Shown piece by piece: positions 10,438-21,835 of a stretch of DNA of 64,000 nt. The translations under genes and the position numbers were made by a program. Position 1 is the stretch's first letter. Every line of letters begins with the position of its first letter. The DNA lies in assembly GCA_033002965.1 (NCBI GenBank), contig JAURVB010001772.1, positions 62,001-126,000 of the forward strand. The letters run 5' to 3'. Under the pieces are notes generated by a model. The model was not told where the DNA came from and ran no database searches. It was given only the letters and a program-made list of their open reading frames with translations. The stretch is from Piper betle. Lineage: Eukaryota; Streptophyta; Magnoliopsida; Piperales; Piperaceae.

Positions 10438-13102
10438 GAACATTTGCGCTAACTGGATACTTGATTGTGGAAGCTAACGGTGGCCTCCATCAGCAGCGTT
10501 CATCATTATGTAGTTGTCCCCATATTATACTCAAAAATAACCACACACAAAAAAAGTAGCTCATTTGTTGGGAATCCTGTTTACTTGTTTCGTTTTTGAC
10601 TTATTCTTCTGAAGTTGTTTTGTTTTGCAGATATGCAATGCTGTGGCTGTGGCAAGACTACTAAATGCTGTACTTTTTTCTCAATTTCAGTTTCATAGTG
10701 TTTGGAAGGATCCAAGGTTTGCTCTCTTACCCTCATAAGCACTTTGTGCACGCAAGAGTGGAAGTCTGAGTAAGCATAAGCTGTTGTGAAAATGGTTTAG
10801 TAAAAGTATTTGACAGTTCTAATTGATAGGTTCTGTTTGATTGTAATTATGATGAAAGATTTACTTAATTTTTCATCTATTCTTTCCATTTTTTGCCCCT
10901 CTTATTATTTAACTATATCTTGCTGGAATTTTACTGCTTGACGCATTCATGACAGCCTGTGTTGGAGCACACAATATAGGTAGTTTGAAATGGTCTCATA
11001 TTTTGTCTATTTACTTTTGGAATACAAAGCTTGAGAGTGATTCTGATAGCAATGGTGTTTGCAGTAAATTCCGAGATATTTATGATGAAGACCATTTTGT
11101 ACACATTCTTGAGAAGCACGTGCACATTGTCAAAAACATCCCTGATGCACTCATGGAAAGATTTTATTACAATATCGGTAATAACACAATACTTAAAGGA
11201 AAAACTTGGGCACCTGCTGCTTACTATACTACACCAGTCTACCCCCTTCTGAATAGGCAAAAGTATGTCCTCTGCAACACCCTTTGTGTTCTTATTGTTT
11301 CCTTTCATTCTGTAGAGGCCATATGATCTTCAACCTTTATGCTTATTATTTTTTGGTCATCGGGGTAATTTGCATTGCACCTTTTGCAAATAGACTGGCA
11401 CTGGATGTCCCTCCCAGTATTCGAGTGCTTCGTTGTTTAACCGATTGCAAAGCATTAAGATTTTCTGACCCCATCAGAGCACTTGCTAGTAAATTGGTTG
11501 CTCGGATAAAGAAAGTTCCGCAGTTAGTGGGAAGTACATATCCATCCATCTTTGCTTTGAAGAGGTACAAGGAAATTCCCAGCTTTTCAATTCACACACG
11601 ATGTCTTCACTAATATCAGCTTATATTTGAGACTTACCCACCTTGGATTGCTGGAAGTGTTGTAAATGTATCTAGTTTCTTTGTGTATGCATTTCTTAGC
11701 TATCTGATTTGTGACATTATCGGCTGGAGTCCCCTTCCTGTTTTTTACTCTTTTTTTATCATCTGGTAGATCAAAATAAATAAATAGATAAATAGCACAA
11801 AAATTGTTGCATTTTTCTTTAACATATTTCAGGTGTCATGATTATTTTGATGAATTTTGTGGTCTTCTGTCACTTGTATATATTCATTGGTGTCCTTTTA
11901 TTGTTTCAGGATATGGTGGCCTTCTCTTGTTGAGAATATGATGGAGGCAAAGAAGAAAAGAGGGAAATGGAGTGCGCTCGTGAAAGAGGGTGAAGAGGGA
12001 AGTTTAGGCTGAAGGGTCGTGTAATTATGCCAGGCCTATATAGAATTAATGGAAAATGCCCTCTTACGCCCCTTGAGGTACATGAATGATATGAGTTTCT
12101 CTGTTGCTTCCATTAATCACATTAAGGTTGTGCTTCCTTAGAACTTTACCTTTGGTTTTCCCAAGGTAGGTTGGTATGATGCTGAGGGGCATGGGATTCA
12201 ACAATACTACCTCCATCTATTTGGCCTCTGGAAAGATATATCGAGTGGAGAAAAATCTGGCTCCTCTTTTACGGATGTTTCCTCTCCTTCAGACCAAAGA
12301 ATCACTTGCAACTCGAGAGGAGCTTGCTTCTTTTAGGGTGACTACATTGTATTTCTTATATCATGTTTTTGACTGTGCAGAGACATGCATGAAGCATTAT
12401 GCCGCATTGCCAATTAGCTCATTTATAACAAAAGCCTGAAAATCAACTAGAATTATCGAATTTCAGTTTTGGCAATAATGAAAATAAAAGGAACCTTACG
12501 AGGCAGGACTACTCATCAAGGTTGGCAGCTTTAGATAGTACTGTTTGTCTTCGTAGTGAGGTGTTTGTTACTACTCAAGGTGGCAATTTCCCATAATTTC
12601 TGTTGGGTTTATCCTACATCATGTATAAAGGTTGTTGGTGACTTGTATATAGGCTAATGGGAAAGTCTTAATTTTTGAACTAATTTTTGGATTAAGAGAG
12701 GCCTATAACACTTATTGAAAGTCCTGTTTGAAAGCCCATTGGACTCAATAGTAGTTTTGAAGCTTGGGTGGGGACCCAAAGGGCCCAACAATTTCTAGGT
12801 CATCGGCGCCATCTCAACAATGGACATGCGAAGACAACCAAGCCTGATAAACGTATGCTAGTCCAAGTTCTGCATAATACTAGTATCAGGTCTTCTTTCT
12901 TTTCTTTTCTTTTCCTCTCATCAATTTCTCTAGTGAAATGCTTCATTATAGCTCGTTATAATTCATGTGTGGTGGTTTCTAGTGGGAAGAATTTCAAGGA
13001 CCAGATGCAAATAATGCTTGTAGATAATGATAAAAAACGGTTTGTCGTCAAAGAAGGATGGACAATCAATCTACGTCTATCCATCCCCCGAATGTATATG
13101 TA
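10438..13102 (+). pseudogene. GT106 / GDP-fucose O-fucosyltransferase family pseudogene, introns retained
   Basis: Intact relatives are Golgi type II membrane glycosyltransferases. About nine exon remnants are in order: 10438-10505 (EANGGLHQQRSS), 10631-10716 (ICNAVAVARLLNA...FHSVWKDP), 11065-11262 (KFRDIYDEDHFVHILEKHV), about 11363-11564 (IAPFANRLALDVPP), 11910-12077, about 12166-12337 ([18 protein letters not shown]), 12507-about 12600 ([10 protein letters not shown]...TTQGGNFP), about 12790-12889 (GHRR...HAKTTKPDKR) and 12983-13102 (FKDQMQIML, then SIYVYPSPEC). Inactivating changes: the donor after QQRSS reads TTATGT instead of GTATGT; a one-base shift lies before KYISIHL; the conserved Arg of HLRFEE is Cys; exon 11910-12077 has two TGA codons, one replacing Trp; about four extra bases occur near 12170; a TAA follows GGNFP; and a further shift lies near 13040. 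Retained introns show a DNA-level duplicate or a dying locus, not a processed copy. Confidence 0.92.
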
Positions 13103-15575
13103 AGCCTATATCCATTGAGCTGCTTAGAACCAACAGGGATGCCCCCAATCCTGCTACCAAGTACCAACGTTCACATGATCTCCCCTTCCACACAAGGGCA
13201 AAGTGTGAATGGTTTTTTTTCTCCCTTACTTTCTTGTATTAACTAGTGTGCAGGTCTTTTATCCTTTTTCTCTTAAAATTTTGGGTTCACCTTCGAGTTG
13301 GTGGATAGCCAATGTCCATTGACAGCTTTATTTTTTTTCCGTTTTTTAAAAAGGAAAGTTTATTGTTTGTTTATTTGTATAAATTTAGTCAACTGATCTT
13401 TGGCAATTCAAGCACGTTAGCGCACGCATGTTCTTCAAAAATTTCAACGTCATAAACATTGATAAACGAAAGGTTTTCTAACGCTTCCATTGGCATTCCA
13501 CATCGCAAAAATTATATATTTATAGCTTTCTTAAGGGTGTTGACATTCACCTGACGTTATATATCACGAATAAAGTATATATAAATGTTATTCCGGCGTT
13601 GAAAAAAAAGTTTAAAGAAATTATCATCTCCCATTTTCACCATATCAGTGACTAAATTCAAGGATCACACCTCATTATCAAATCGTCTTACACACTTTTC
13701 CTCTAATGCTGACAAGCGACTACGTTCGAGAATGATTTTAATGGAAAGAAGACCCTCCAATTCTCCACCTTATGAAATCTCACCGGTCTCCAATTACATG
13801 GAATATGACATTAATCTCAACCCAATTGAATGATTTTAATCTTCTACAACTTATTTTTACTTTGGAAAAAAAACTTTATATTTCTGTTACTTAAAAAATA
13901 CAACAGACTAGAAAGAAAAAAATCATCGATAAATAGAGCGTTCATGCAAGAACTTGGGCATGCACGAGAGATGAATAGAAAGCAGTGAGGGGAGAGGGGG
14001 AGCATAAACGGCCGAAGATGGCGACAAAGGAAGGAACCCGAGCCGGTCCGCCCGGAGAGTCGGTGGAAAGTGGGCTTCTCATTCTAACACAATAGTAAAT
14101 GGATGCAGAGGCTGATAGTCATTGTGGGCTTTTGGGCCTTGGAGAATATACTAAATCCAGATGTGAGTCTAATCAAACCGTTACTTAATATATGGTCCAA
14201 AGTCTAATGGCCAATGGTAGAACGAGCAACGATTAATAATAAACGCCAAAAAGTCCAATAACACGGCCGAATCTCACCGGTCAGCCTAATTTGTGTTTAC
14301 GTAAAAATTTTAATTTCAATCAAAATAAATTTTTATAAAATAGCATTTTCTTATGAAAATTTGGGAGGCATATGTATGTACACGTGAGAAAAATATTTCA
14401 ATTTCATATTGTTTTCCTACTATTTAAATATATCAATTTTAAAAAATTTTTTTGTATTATTTCATCTCAATTCATTTCCATTAGATATAAAAATATTTTT
14501 TTATTTACACTATTTTTCTCGTAGGATTATTGATGTTTGATTGTAGGATAAGATATTGAGTGATTTTGAGAACATAAAAGACTTCTTAGTTGGATTGTTT
14601 GTGTAAATTAAAGAATTGGTTTTTATAGTTGGTTTTATCCGGGTTTAATTTTTGTTTGTTTTGTTTTGCTCGAGGACTAATAAAAATCTAAGTTTGAGGG
14701 TATAATAATTATCTATTTTATGTACGTAATCATGTTTAGTTCTTGAGATTTTAGTGTTTTTTGTTATTGTAGGTGCATTTAGTTTTTATTTAGAATATAT
14801 ATATTTTTACTTACAATATTAGGATATTAATTTAAATTTAATCCATGTTTAATATTTATAGGTAATTCGAGCTGACAAGTCTAGAAGAAAGTGCGAGGAA
14901 ATAAAAGAAAATTAATTTATTTGGAGAAAAGTCTTGGTTTGTTATTCGTAAAGGAAGAAACCCTGATTGGTTAAATTGAAGAATAGTTGAAGAGCAGGAA
15001 ATTGGGAGTACCTGAATTTGTCAAACTCAGAAACCTATCTTGGGAAACAGTGCATAAATTGGATAACTATTTTAAAATCAAAAGTGAGTGTTGGAAGTTA
15101 AAACTGGACCCGTTAGTTTAGTATTTTTACGACAGGTTTAACTTTTGGTTTGATTCACTTAACATGTTGCTGGTCAGTTCAATTGGATTAGTACTTAGTT
15201 GTTATGAATTTGAGCATTGGGCTTATTCATCGTTGAATTTTATTCGGTTGGGCCTAATTGTCAAATCGTAACCTTATTATTGGTACGGGTGGGCTTGTTC
15301 ATCGTTGAATTTTATTCGGTCGCATTAGAGTTGCACCATATCCATACTCACCATAACTTCGAGCCCTAATCATATTTAAAGTAGTTCTGTCTCTTTTTCA
15401 TTCTTTTCTCTACCACATCCATACTCACAATAACTTCGAGCCCTAATCATATTTAAAAGTAGATTCATCCGTCGTGGGTTAGTTTTGTAAATAACCTAGC
15501 TCCCTACTTCTTTTCTCCGCTCCTCCTCCATTGGACGCATGCTTTCTTCCTCCCCATTTCCCCCCTCATTTTTCT
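13103..15575. other. Intergenic DNA, no gene recognised
   Basis: Mostly AT-rich sequence with no coding signature. The short frame at 13648-13833 has no family resemblance. Near 15300-15460 a phrase of about 25 bases (containing CACCATAACTTCGAGCCC) occurs twice about 80 bases apart, a small direct duplication. Confidence 0.4.
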
Positions 15576-15621
15576 AAACCTTAAACCTTAAACCCTAAAC
15601 CCTAAACCCTAAACCCTAAAC
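15576..15621. repeat. Interstitial telomere-type repeat (CCCTAAA)n
   Basis: About six tandem heptamers: two variant AAACCTT units followed by four perfect AAACCCT units. This is the Arabidopsis-type plant telomere repeat inside a chromosome arm. It directly abuts a truncated MITE copy on its right. Confidence 0.9.
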
Positions 15622-15639
15622 ACACGACCTCCTGGTCTT

Positions 15640-15946
15640 CAACTTAAATACCTATCATCTAAGTTATGTTACTACTTTGTTATTATATTGTATATAAATA
15701 AATATAACTAGTTATAATTAAACTTATTAGTGTGTGCGTATATATATAATATAATATAATATAAAGACTATATTATTATATCATTTTATTAAGTCGAGTC
15801 GAACACTACCTTGTTCAAACTCGACTTGAAAGATTCGAGTTCAAGTCAAGTTTGAGCTCGAGTATTTAAATATTGAGTTTTGAGTCGAGTCGAACCGAGC
15901 TAAATGTCAAATGCTCACGAGTTGGTTCGTTCAATTAGCAGCCCTA
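15640..15946 (+). mobile_element. Truncated hAT-like MITE (same family as the copy at 35827)
   Basis: The sequence from about 15640 follows the copy at 35827-36283 closely: a Leu/Thr-like prefix, the block CTACTTTGTTATTATATTG, an AT microsatellite, then the GAGTCGAGTCGAAC-rich part. It ends with GCAGCCCTA at 15946, the family terminus. The left third of the element is missing and is replaced by the telomere-type repeat. Confidence 0.65.
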
Positions 15947-16760
15947 ATTGTGCATAGTTAAAAATACTTAAATCACCCAATCAAGTTGTAATAATAAAAA
16001 TATTTGAATTTTATATATTTCGGTCATGTCTAGGTTGCCATGGAGTGTGTGTCAAATATTAATTAATTAAATAAGTAATATAATAATAATTTTTGTGGGT
16101 GTATAATTTTAAAACCTATAGTGTGATCTTAATTAATTTTATAATAAAAATAATTAATTTAATAAATAATAAAAGATATAATTAATAAACAAGTATTATT
16201 TACACGATACAATTCACTCAGGGAGCAAATCGTTAAACATATTTTATATTCAAGATCTCAATCTGCCTCGTGGATTTAACCCTGCTTGTAAAAAAAAATT
16301 AATAGCTTTTTTAATTAATTAATTATATATACACACTTGTTAATTCTATAATATGGCTATCTAGCTACCAGGGTGAAGAATATTATAAGTCCAAAGTGGC
16401 AGTGGAAGGTCGGCAGAAACTTGTCTGAATAGAATGAGGCTCAGTTTTCTATTTAGTTCTTGATCACTACGACGGACAGACGATACAAATGAGGCGGCTT
16501 TGGAATCAACGTATGACAAACAACAAATGTTCTTGATCTTTCCGCACTCCCTAGTATATGCATATAACAGACAGACACACTTTTGTACGTAACCAACAAT
16601 CCTATCATGGGCACCTCGCCCTAATCATTTATATAAACTCGCATCTTCTCCTTCCCCCGCAATAGGAAATTCCTACATTAATTTGTCCAAATTTATGAAT
16701 TGCCTCAATCTGAATAAGACTTTTTCTTAGAAGTTGAGTAGATTCGATGGGAGAAGAATC
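15947..16760. promoter_or_regulatory. Upstream region of the F-box gene
   Basis: This AT-rich stretch holds no gene. The last part before the ATG at 16761 is less AT-rich and presumably carries the promoter and 5' UTR. A candidate TATA element (TATATAAAC) lies at about 16630, roughly 130 bases before the ATG. Confidence 0.35.
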
Positions 16761-18341
16761 ATGTTGGGTGTTCCATTGATATGTGACGAGATGGCTCAGC
16801 CTAGAGAGGAGAAGATTCATGAATCCCTTTCTATACTAGATCTGCCGGAATCGGCTCTGGAGAACATATTGGAGAGGCTAGCCCCTGACGAGTTATGCAA
16901 CGTTTCCTGTTCTTGCAGGGCATTGAGAGACAGATGTAGGAGTGATTATCTGTGGGAAAAGCTCATGAATAAAAAATGGGCAAGTATCATTGGCCAGACA
17001 GCTGGAAGAGAATGGCTATTATTTACAGAATTAAGGAGTAATCCTAGCTCAATTGATCCAGGCAATTCCGCAGGGTGGTTCAACCTTGTGCCTTGCATGT
17101 GGAATCTATCTTGGATTGTAACAGCCATTATAGATGGGAAGAAGGCAAGGCTTGGATCACCATTTTCTTCTAACATGAATTGGTTCCTCTTGCTTGAGAG
17201 TGGCAAATTCTGGTTTTCTGCTCAAGTCTATAGCCGTCAGGTACCAAACCAGTGCGTCATTTGTCCTCTTTTCCTTCGAGAAAACAAACTGGCCACATTT
17301 ATATCTGTGATTAAGAACACTTTGAGAATTGTATATTATGATAATTAGTTTGATTTTTTGGAAGGGCAGAGGATTACATTATGCTGTAATGATGCAATTC
17401 TTAGCTACGACCGTGTCACAAACACATTTCGAGCAAGGTACACATTCATAGTTGTAGCTTTTGCAGCATGATTTAAGAAGAGCACACTGTGAACTGGTTG
17501 AAGCCGAGTGAATTTTCACTATTGCAGATACCCATCCTACGAGCAGAACCCACTATATTTGGAACAAGGGATTGAGTGGGAAAGAGTACGAGCTCCACCG
17601 ACTGAAAATTTACCACACAAGACTCATGTCTCCGACTGTTTGGATGACCTCCACCCGGGAGACCATGTTGAGATTCAGTGGAGGATGAGCATAGGTTTAC
17701 CTTTTGGTGGGTGTTTTCGTAAAGCAATCAATGTTCTATTGCTCCAACTCTGCAAATCATTCATAATATTAAGTCTATAGGTTGTAGTCATAGAAGAGAT
17801 AAATGCCTTCTTCTGTTTTTTTATTTTTTTGATTTTCATTGAGAGCTCAATATTACAGGCTGGTGGTATGCGGTCGTGGGTCATCTACGGTCTTGTGATG
17901 GAAATCAAAACCATTGTCTCTGTTCTTGCAGTGGTAAACTATATTTTGTCGGCGATTGTTTGCCTCCTCTTAATATAAATCTAAAGGCTTGGAAGTATGC
18001 CAATTTTTTTGTAAATCAGCGGGAGTTATAAGCATCGCATTTTTAAGTAGAAGGGGAAATACAAGAAAAGGCAATGAAATTACGGAATATGTGAAATTGG
18101 TTTCATATCATATATCGAACTTAGAAAACTATTGATGTGATTTTCAGAAAATGTGATGATTGAATTCAGACAGTACTCCCCTCAATCAAGGTGGAGGAAC
18201 ATCGTCTTACCGAGGAAGGATCGCAATCGTATTGGGGTGGGGAATGGGGTAGATGGCTTCTACGGAGGGATCAGGAAACTATACAACGAGACGGAAATCA
18301 ACATGTGGAAGAAACTCTGGCCTAACGAGCAGCTACTCTGA
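16761..18341 (+). CDS. F-box protein, At2g32560/At2g26850 type, five exons, intact
   Basis: It is a probable substrate-recognition subunit of an SCF ubiquitin ligase. Exons are 16761-17240, 17370-17437, 17528-17706, 17859-17933 and 18148-18341. All junctions are GT-AG and in phase, giving about 331 residues. The F-box lies at residues 26-66 ([20 protein letters not shown], then [12 protein letters not shown]). It is followed by the family-specific region: [63 protein letters not shown] and, at the end, [12 protein letters not shown] with MWKKLWP. This order is that of the plant F-box family whose domain beyond the F-box resembles part of the PP2/Nictaba-type group. The ATG at 16761 is the first in frame; another in-frame Met lies at 16791. 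No inactivating change was seen. Its substrate cannot be inferred. Confidence 0.92.
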
Positions 18342-18543
18342 TGACTCCATCAATTACCAGATTTTGTGCCTAGACTCAACCCGATATTTAATGTTCTTCG
18401 TCATGCGAGCTCCTCTATGCTACTACTAAAAAATTATCTGATGTTCTTTTTGTCTCCGCATCAATGTTGTAAACTTCATCAAAAGAAACGATGAATGTAT
18501 TTTGTGAACTAATTTTCAACTGGCATCAAAATGGCGTATTTTG

Positions 18544-18634
18544 TTTGGTAAGCTGCTGAAGTATTCAGCCGATATTACGTGGGTCTCCAGGAAACGTAAT
18601 GTTGTCGCTCATAATTTGGCTTGTAATGGGTGAA
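18544..18634 (+). pseudogene. Fragment resembling the C-terminal RNase H-like domain of a LINE-type element
   Basis: About 30 codons read W V S R K R N V V A H N L A, the pattern (W.....N..AH.LA) found near the end of plant RVT_3/RNase H-like domains, then a TGA. No other part of such an element is visible nearby, so this is a tiny relic or chance resemblance. Confidence 0.3.
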
Positions 18635-18641
18635 AAATTAG

Positions 18642-21600
18642 ATGGACCTCTTCTGTTACCTTTAAACCTCTCTTGTAAATATGAAGCTAATTTTATGTTT
18701 ATCAATCATATTTTACCCATATCAAATATTAAAAACGGGCATTTCTTAATCTATTCATATTAATAAAAGAGGTATTCATTACCGGTTTTTGATTAAAAAT
18801 AAGAGATTTAATTAATCAAAATATAATAAAGATAAAAAAATAATAAAAATACTTCTTACTTTAATGATTAAATTAGACTAATTTTAATTTCAAAAATTTT
18901 TATAAAAATATGTTAATAAAAGTATTTTTATTGTGAAAAATTATAGATTTGAATTCTAGCTAACCTTAATTTTTAACTTTATACAAAAAAGATTTAGTCC
19001 ATTTTTTGTTAAAAAAATTCAATAAAAAAGATCAAAATTAATATAGTTTTTCTTATAACTTAATTAGGATCTATATTTAAAGTTGAATAGAGTCTATATT
19101 TAAGATATTAAGTTATTATATTTTACCTCATTATATAAGGAGAGTTTACATATATATATATATATAATTAAAATTTATTTATAATACTAAATGTGCATCG
19201 CCGCGCACTATCTTACTTAATAATAGTAAAATAAAAAAGCCCACCGATCCTTTTTAAAAAATCCGAGTAAAAAAGGCAAAAATAGGAGTGGGGTAGTATA
19301 GATCACAGCGGTTCAATTATTTGATGGTGTAGAGTGTGTTTCTTTCTTTTGGTTTAGGTATTGAATTGAATAAAAACCGCTTAACAAATTGATTATGGAA
19401 TGAGGTTGGCAGTTGGCTGCCCCGCCGCTCCACCTTAATAATTCTATACCATCGGGCAAATATGCGCTGCCGGACCCAATTGTGTGACCAATATTGAAAA
19501 TGTTGACTAGTTTGGTTATGGAGGATAAAGATGCTTACAGGAGGCTATCTTCAAAAGCTGCGTAGAAGTATGTTTTTCGAGGATACAGATGTTTACAAGG
19601 AGGACTTCTTCAAAAGCCGAGAAAAAGTCAGATGGATTATATTCTCTTAAACCCAGGAAACACGGATTTGCTTTGGAAGAACCGAAATCTCCTCAGGCGT
19701 GCGCGAGGAGATTTCGGTGCCGTCCGTGGCCACCAGCGGCGCAGTTCCAGTAAAATATTGCTATAATTTTGAAAAATATTGTCTAAATTATCCAAATTAG
19801 CGTCAAAGGATCACAAAATTACGGGAAAAAGAATTATTTCTCAAAATCTGATGCACCCAAGAGATTTCGGTTTGTATTGACGTTTGTTTATTGTTGGCCA
19901 TGGCCCATACAGATACTTCAATCAGTAGCGGGCGTTGTACAGTGTGTTCATGGTTTCATCGGTGTGCATCCTTCCCGCATTCAGTGTGTGCGTTGTGGCA
20001 TATCATGAATTGCAGGTATAAATCAATAGTCGAAATGATTCACATAAATAATCCATTTGCCTGGGCCCACCTCTCAAAATTAATGATGATCTAACTTTGT
20101 TTTTCAAAAAATTAAGATAAATACAAAGAAAGACCTAATCATGGATTTTTTCTTGACCAGTGACCGTGGTCGCCATTCAATGCCTCAAATCCAATCTGAA
20201 ATCATGGATTATTTATATGTGCCTGATACTTTTCGTCAAAATGTAATTTATTACATTTAGTTGGTTACAATTCTGTGAAGACAAAATAATCCCTATAATT
20301 TAAGGGCAAATGATCATTAATAATTAATTAGCAATTTTGATTACATGCCTGGTCATTTTGCTGGAACTTTGGGAGAACTCACTTATTTCTTATGCGGAAC
20401 CGGCACACAATATTGGCCGGGCGACCAGGAAAATTTTACGTACTTGGGAGACTTTTACCTGTTTGACCACGAAATGCAAACTCGTCCAAAGGCATGGCCG
20501 CATGTATATTTTACATCGGGAGGCGTACAACAAGTCCAATTATCCAACTTTGGCATTTGAAAGAACCAAGGTTGTCCATTCTGTCCTAAAATAAAAATTG
20601 AACATTTTTTATTTAAAAAGCTAATATCCACTCTGTAGTATGTATACACTTGAATGCATTATGTGGTGTACAGAACTACTAAAGTTCAATGCATAGTGCA
20701 CTTGCCCACCAAAAGCTATTAATTTCCACTGAATCAAAAGTAAGAACGAAAGATTGTGGTTGCCCATCAAGGTTGTCCCCAAATTACGCCATTTTTCGGT
20801 TTCATGGTTGAACAGAACAAGTGTTAAGTGAAAGTTTGCTCATTGACTAGGCTGCAGGATTTAATCCGGCTGTCAGTTAAACAAAGGAAGAAAGCCCAAA
20901 AGTAGCTGTTTTGGCGAGGACAATGTGGTCCGGGCAATAGAAAATGAAACCGCCCACCCGCGATTATGGGCCTAACAACAGTGAACGACAGCCCGTACGT
21001 AAGTAAATCCTCTTCAATCCTTGTCCCAGCTGACAAACAGAAAGAGGGTAGAAGAGTGGCTGGGGCCTAAAACAGAACCCTAATTTCTTGGCCTACATCT
21101 CACATCTGACATCTCAAGATCTTTGATAACCGCAAATCTCCATTTGATTATGACTTTGGAAACAATTAGGCCATGGGTGTTATCAGTTATGAGTATGAAC
21201 ACCGTATTACCAACCACAGGCCCATCCTTACACTAAAATACACTTCCTTTGATGTTGTTTATCTTTATGAAACTATTTTATATCTTTTCTCCCGTGATAT
21301 CTTCAAATATGTCTGCCACTCTAATAGTATAAAAACAATTCGTCACTTCTTTTTTTCCGCCGAGAGGGCCCCGGCTGACAAGGACGACGCACCTCAACCT
21401 CAACCAAAAAAGTCCTGCCATTTGGTTATTGACGATTAACATCAAACATTTTGACTGGCCAGCATCTTTTTCTACAAATGAGCAAACCAACAAAAATGTT
21501 TTTCATAGGTGCTCTAGCTACCCACTGTGCTCTATAAAAATAATTATATATTAACTGTTGAATTTAATACCTAAATGTAAAAATTCATTGGTGACCATAG

Positions 21601-21835
21601 GCGAATCTTGTCGGAGAGTGTGAGTTAAAACCATTTAAGGGATTCTCACTTCATGACTTGAGCTAGCATTCAAGTTGCTTTCTAACAACTTAGAAAGAAA
21701 ATCGATTTTCAATTTTGAATACGTCAAAAAGAAAAGAAAAAACATAGTAAAATATCACTGTGAATTGAGCTCACGGTTTATATGCAGATTCATCTAAAAA
21801 ATAAGCCAAAACTGATTTATTTGAGGCGGCGCATT
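18642..21835. other. Intergenic DNA between the F-box and PLATZ genes
   Basis: No gene is recognised. Contents: AT-rich sequence to 19480; a diverged tandem duplication at about 19519-19568 and 19578-19627 (GAGGATA.AGATG.TTACA core); a 14-bp perfect inverted repeat at 19681-19718; and a short open frame at 20345-20560 without known domain. Sequence from 20830 to 21440 has higher complexity but no recognisable exon. Confidence 0.4.
19681..19718. repeat. Perfect 14-bp inverted repeat with 10-base loop
   Basis: ACCGAAATCTCCTC at 19681-19694 is the exact reverse complement of 19705-19718. The loop is GC-rich (AGGCGTGCGC). A related half-site (GAGATTTCGGT) recurs at about 19860. No gene is adjacent. 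Confidence 0.8.

Noticed and set aside
10931..11308. 125-codon minus-strand frame
   Set aside because: It is the antisense shadow of the O-fucosyltransferase exon at 11065-11262.
19190..19215. GTGC...GCAC hairpin considered as a second Helitron end
   Set aside because: The stem is only about 4 bp and no CTRR-T follows at the expected distance.
20345..20560. Frame MPGHFAGTLGELTYFLCG... considered as a small gene
   Set aside because: No known domain, no supporting splice or regulatory context; cannot be supported.
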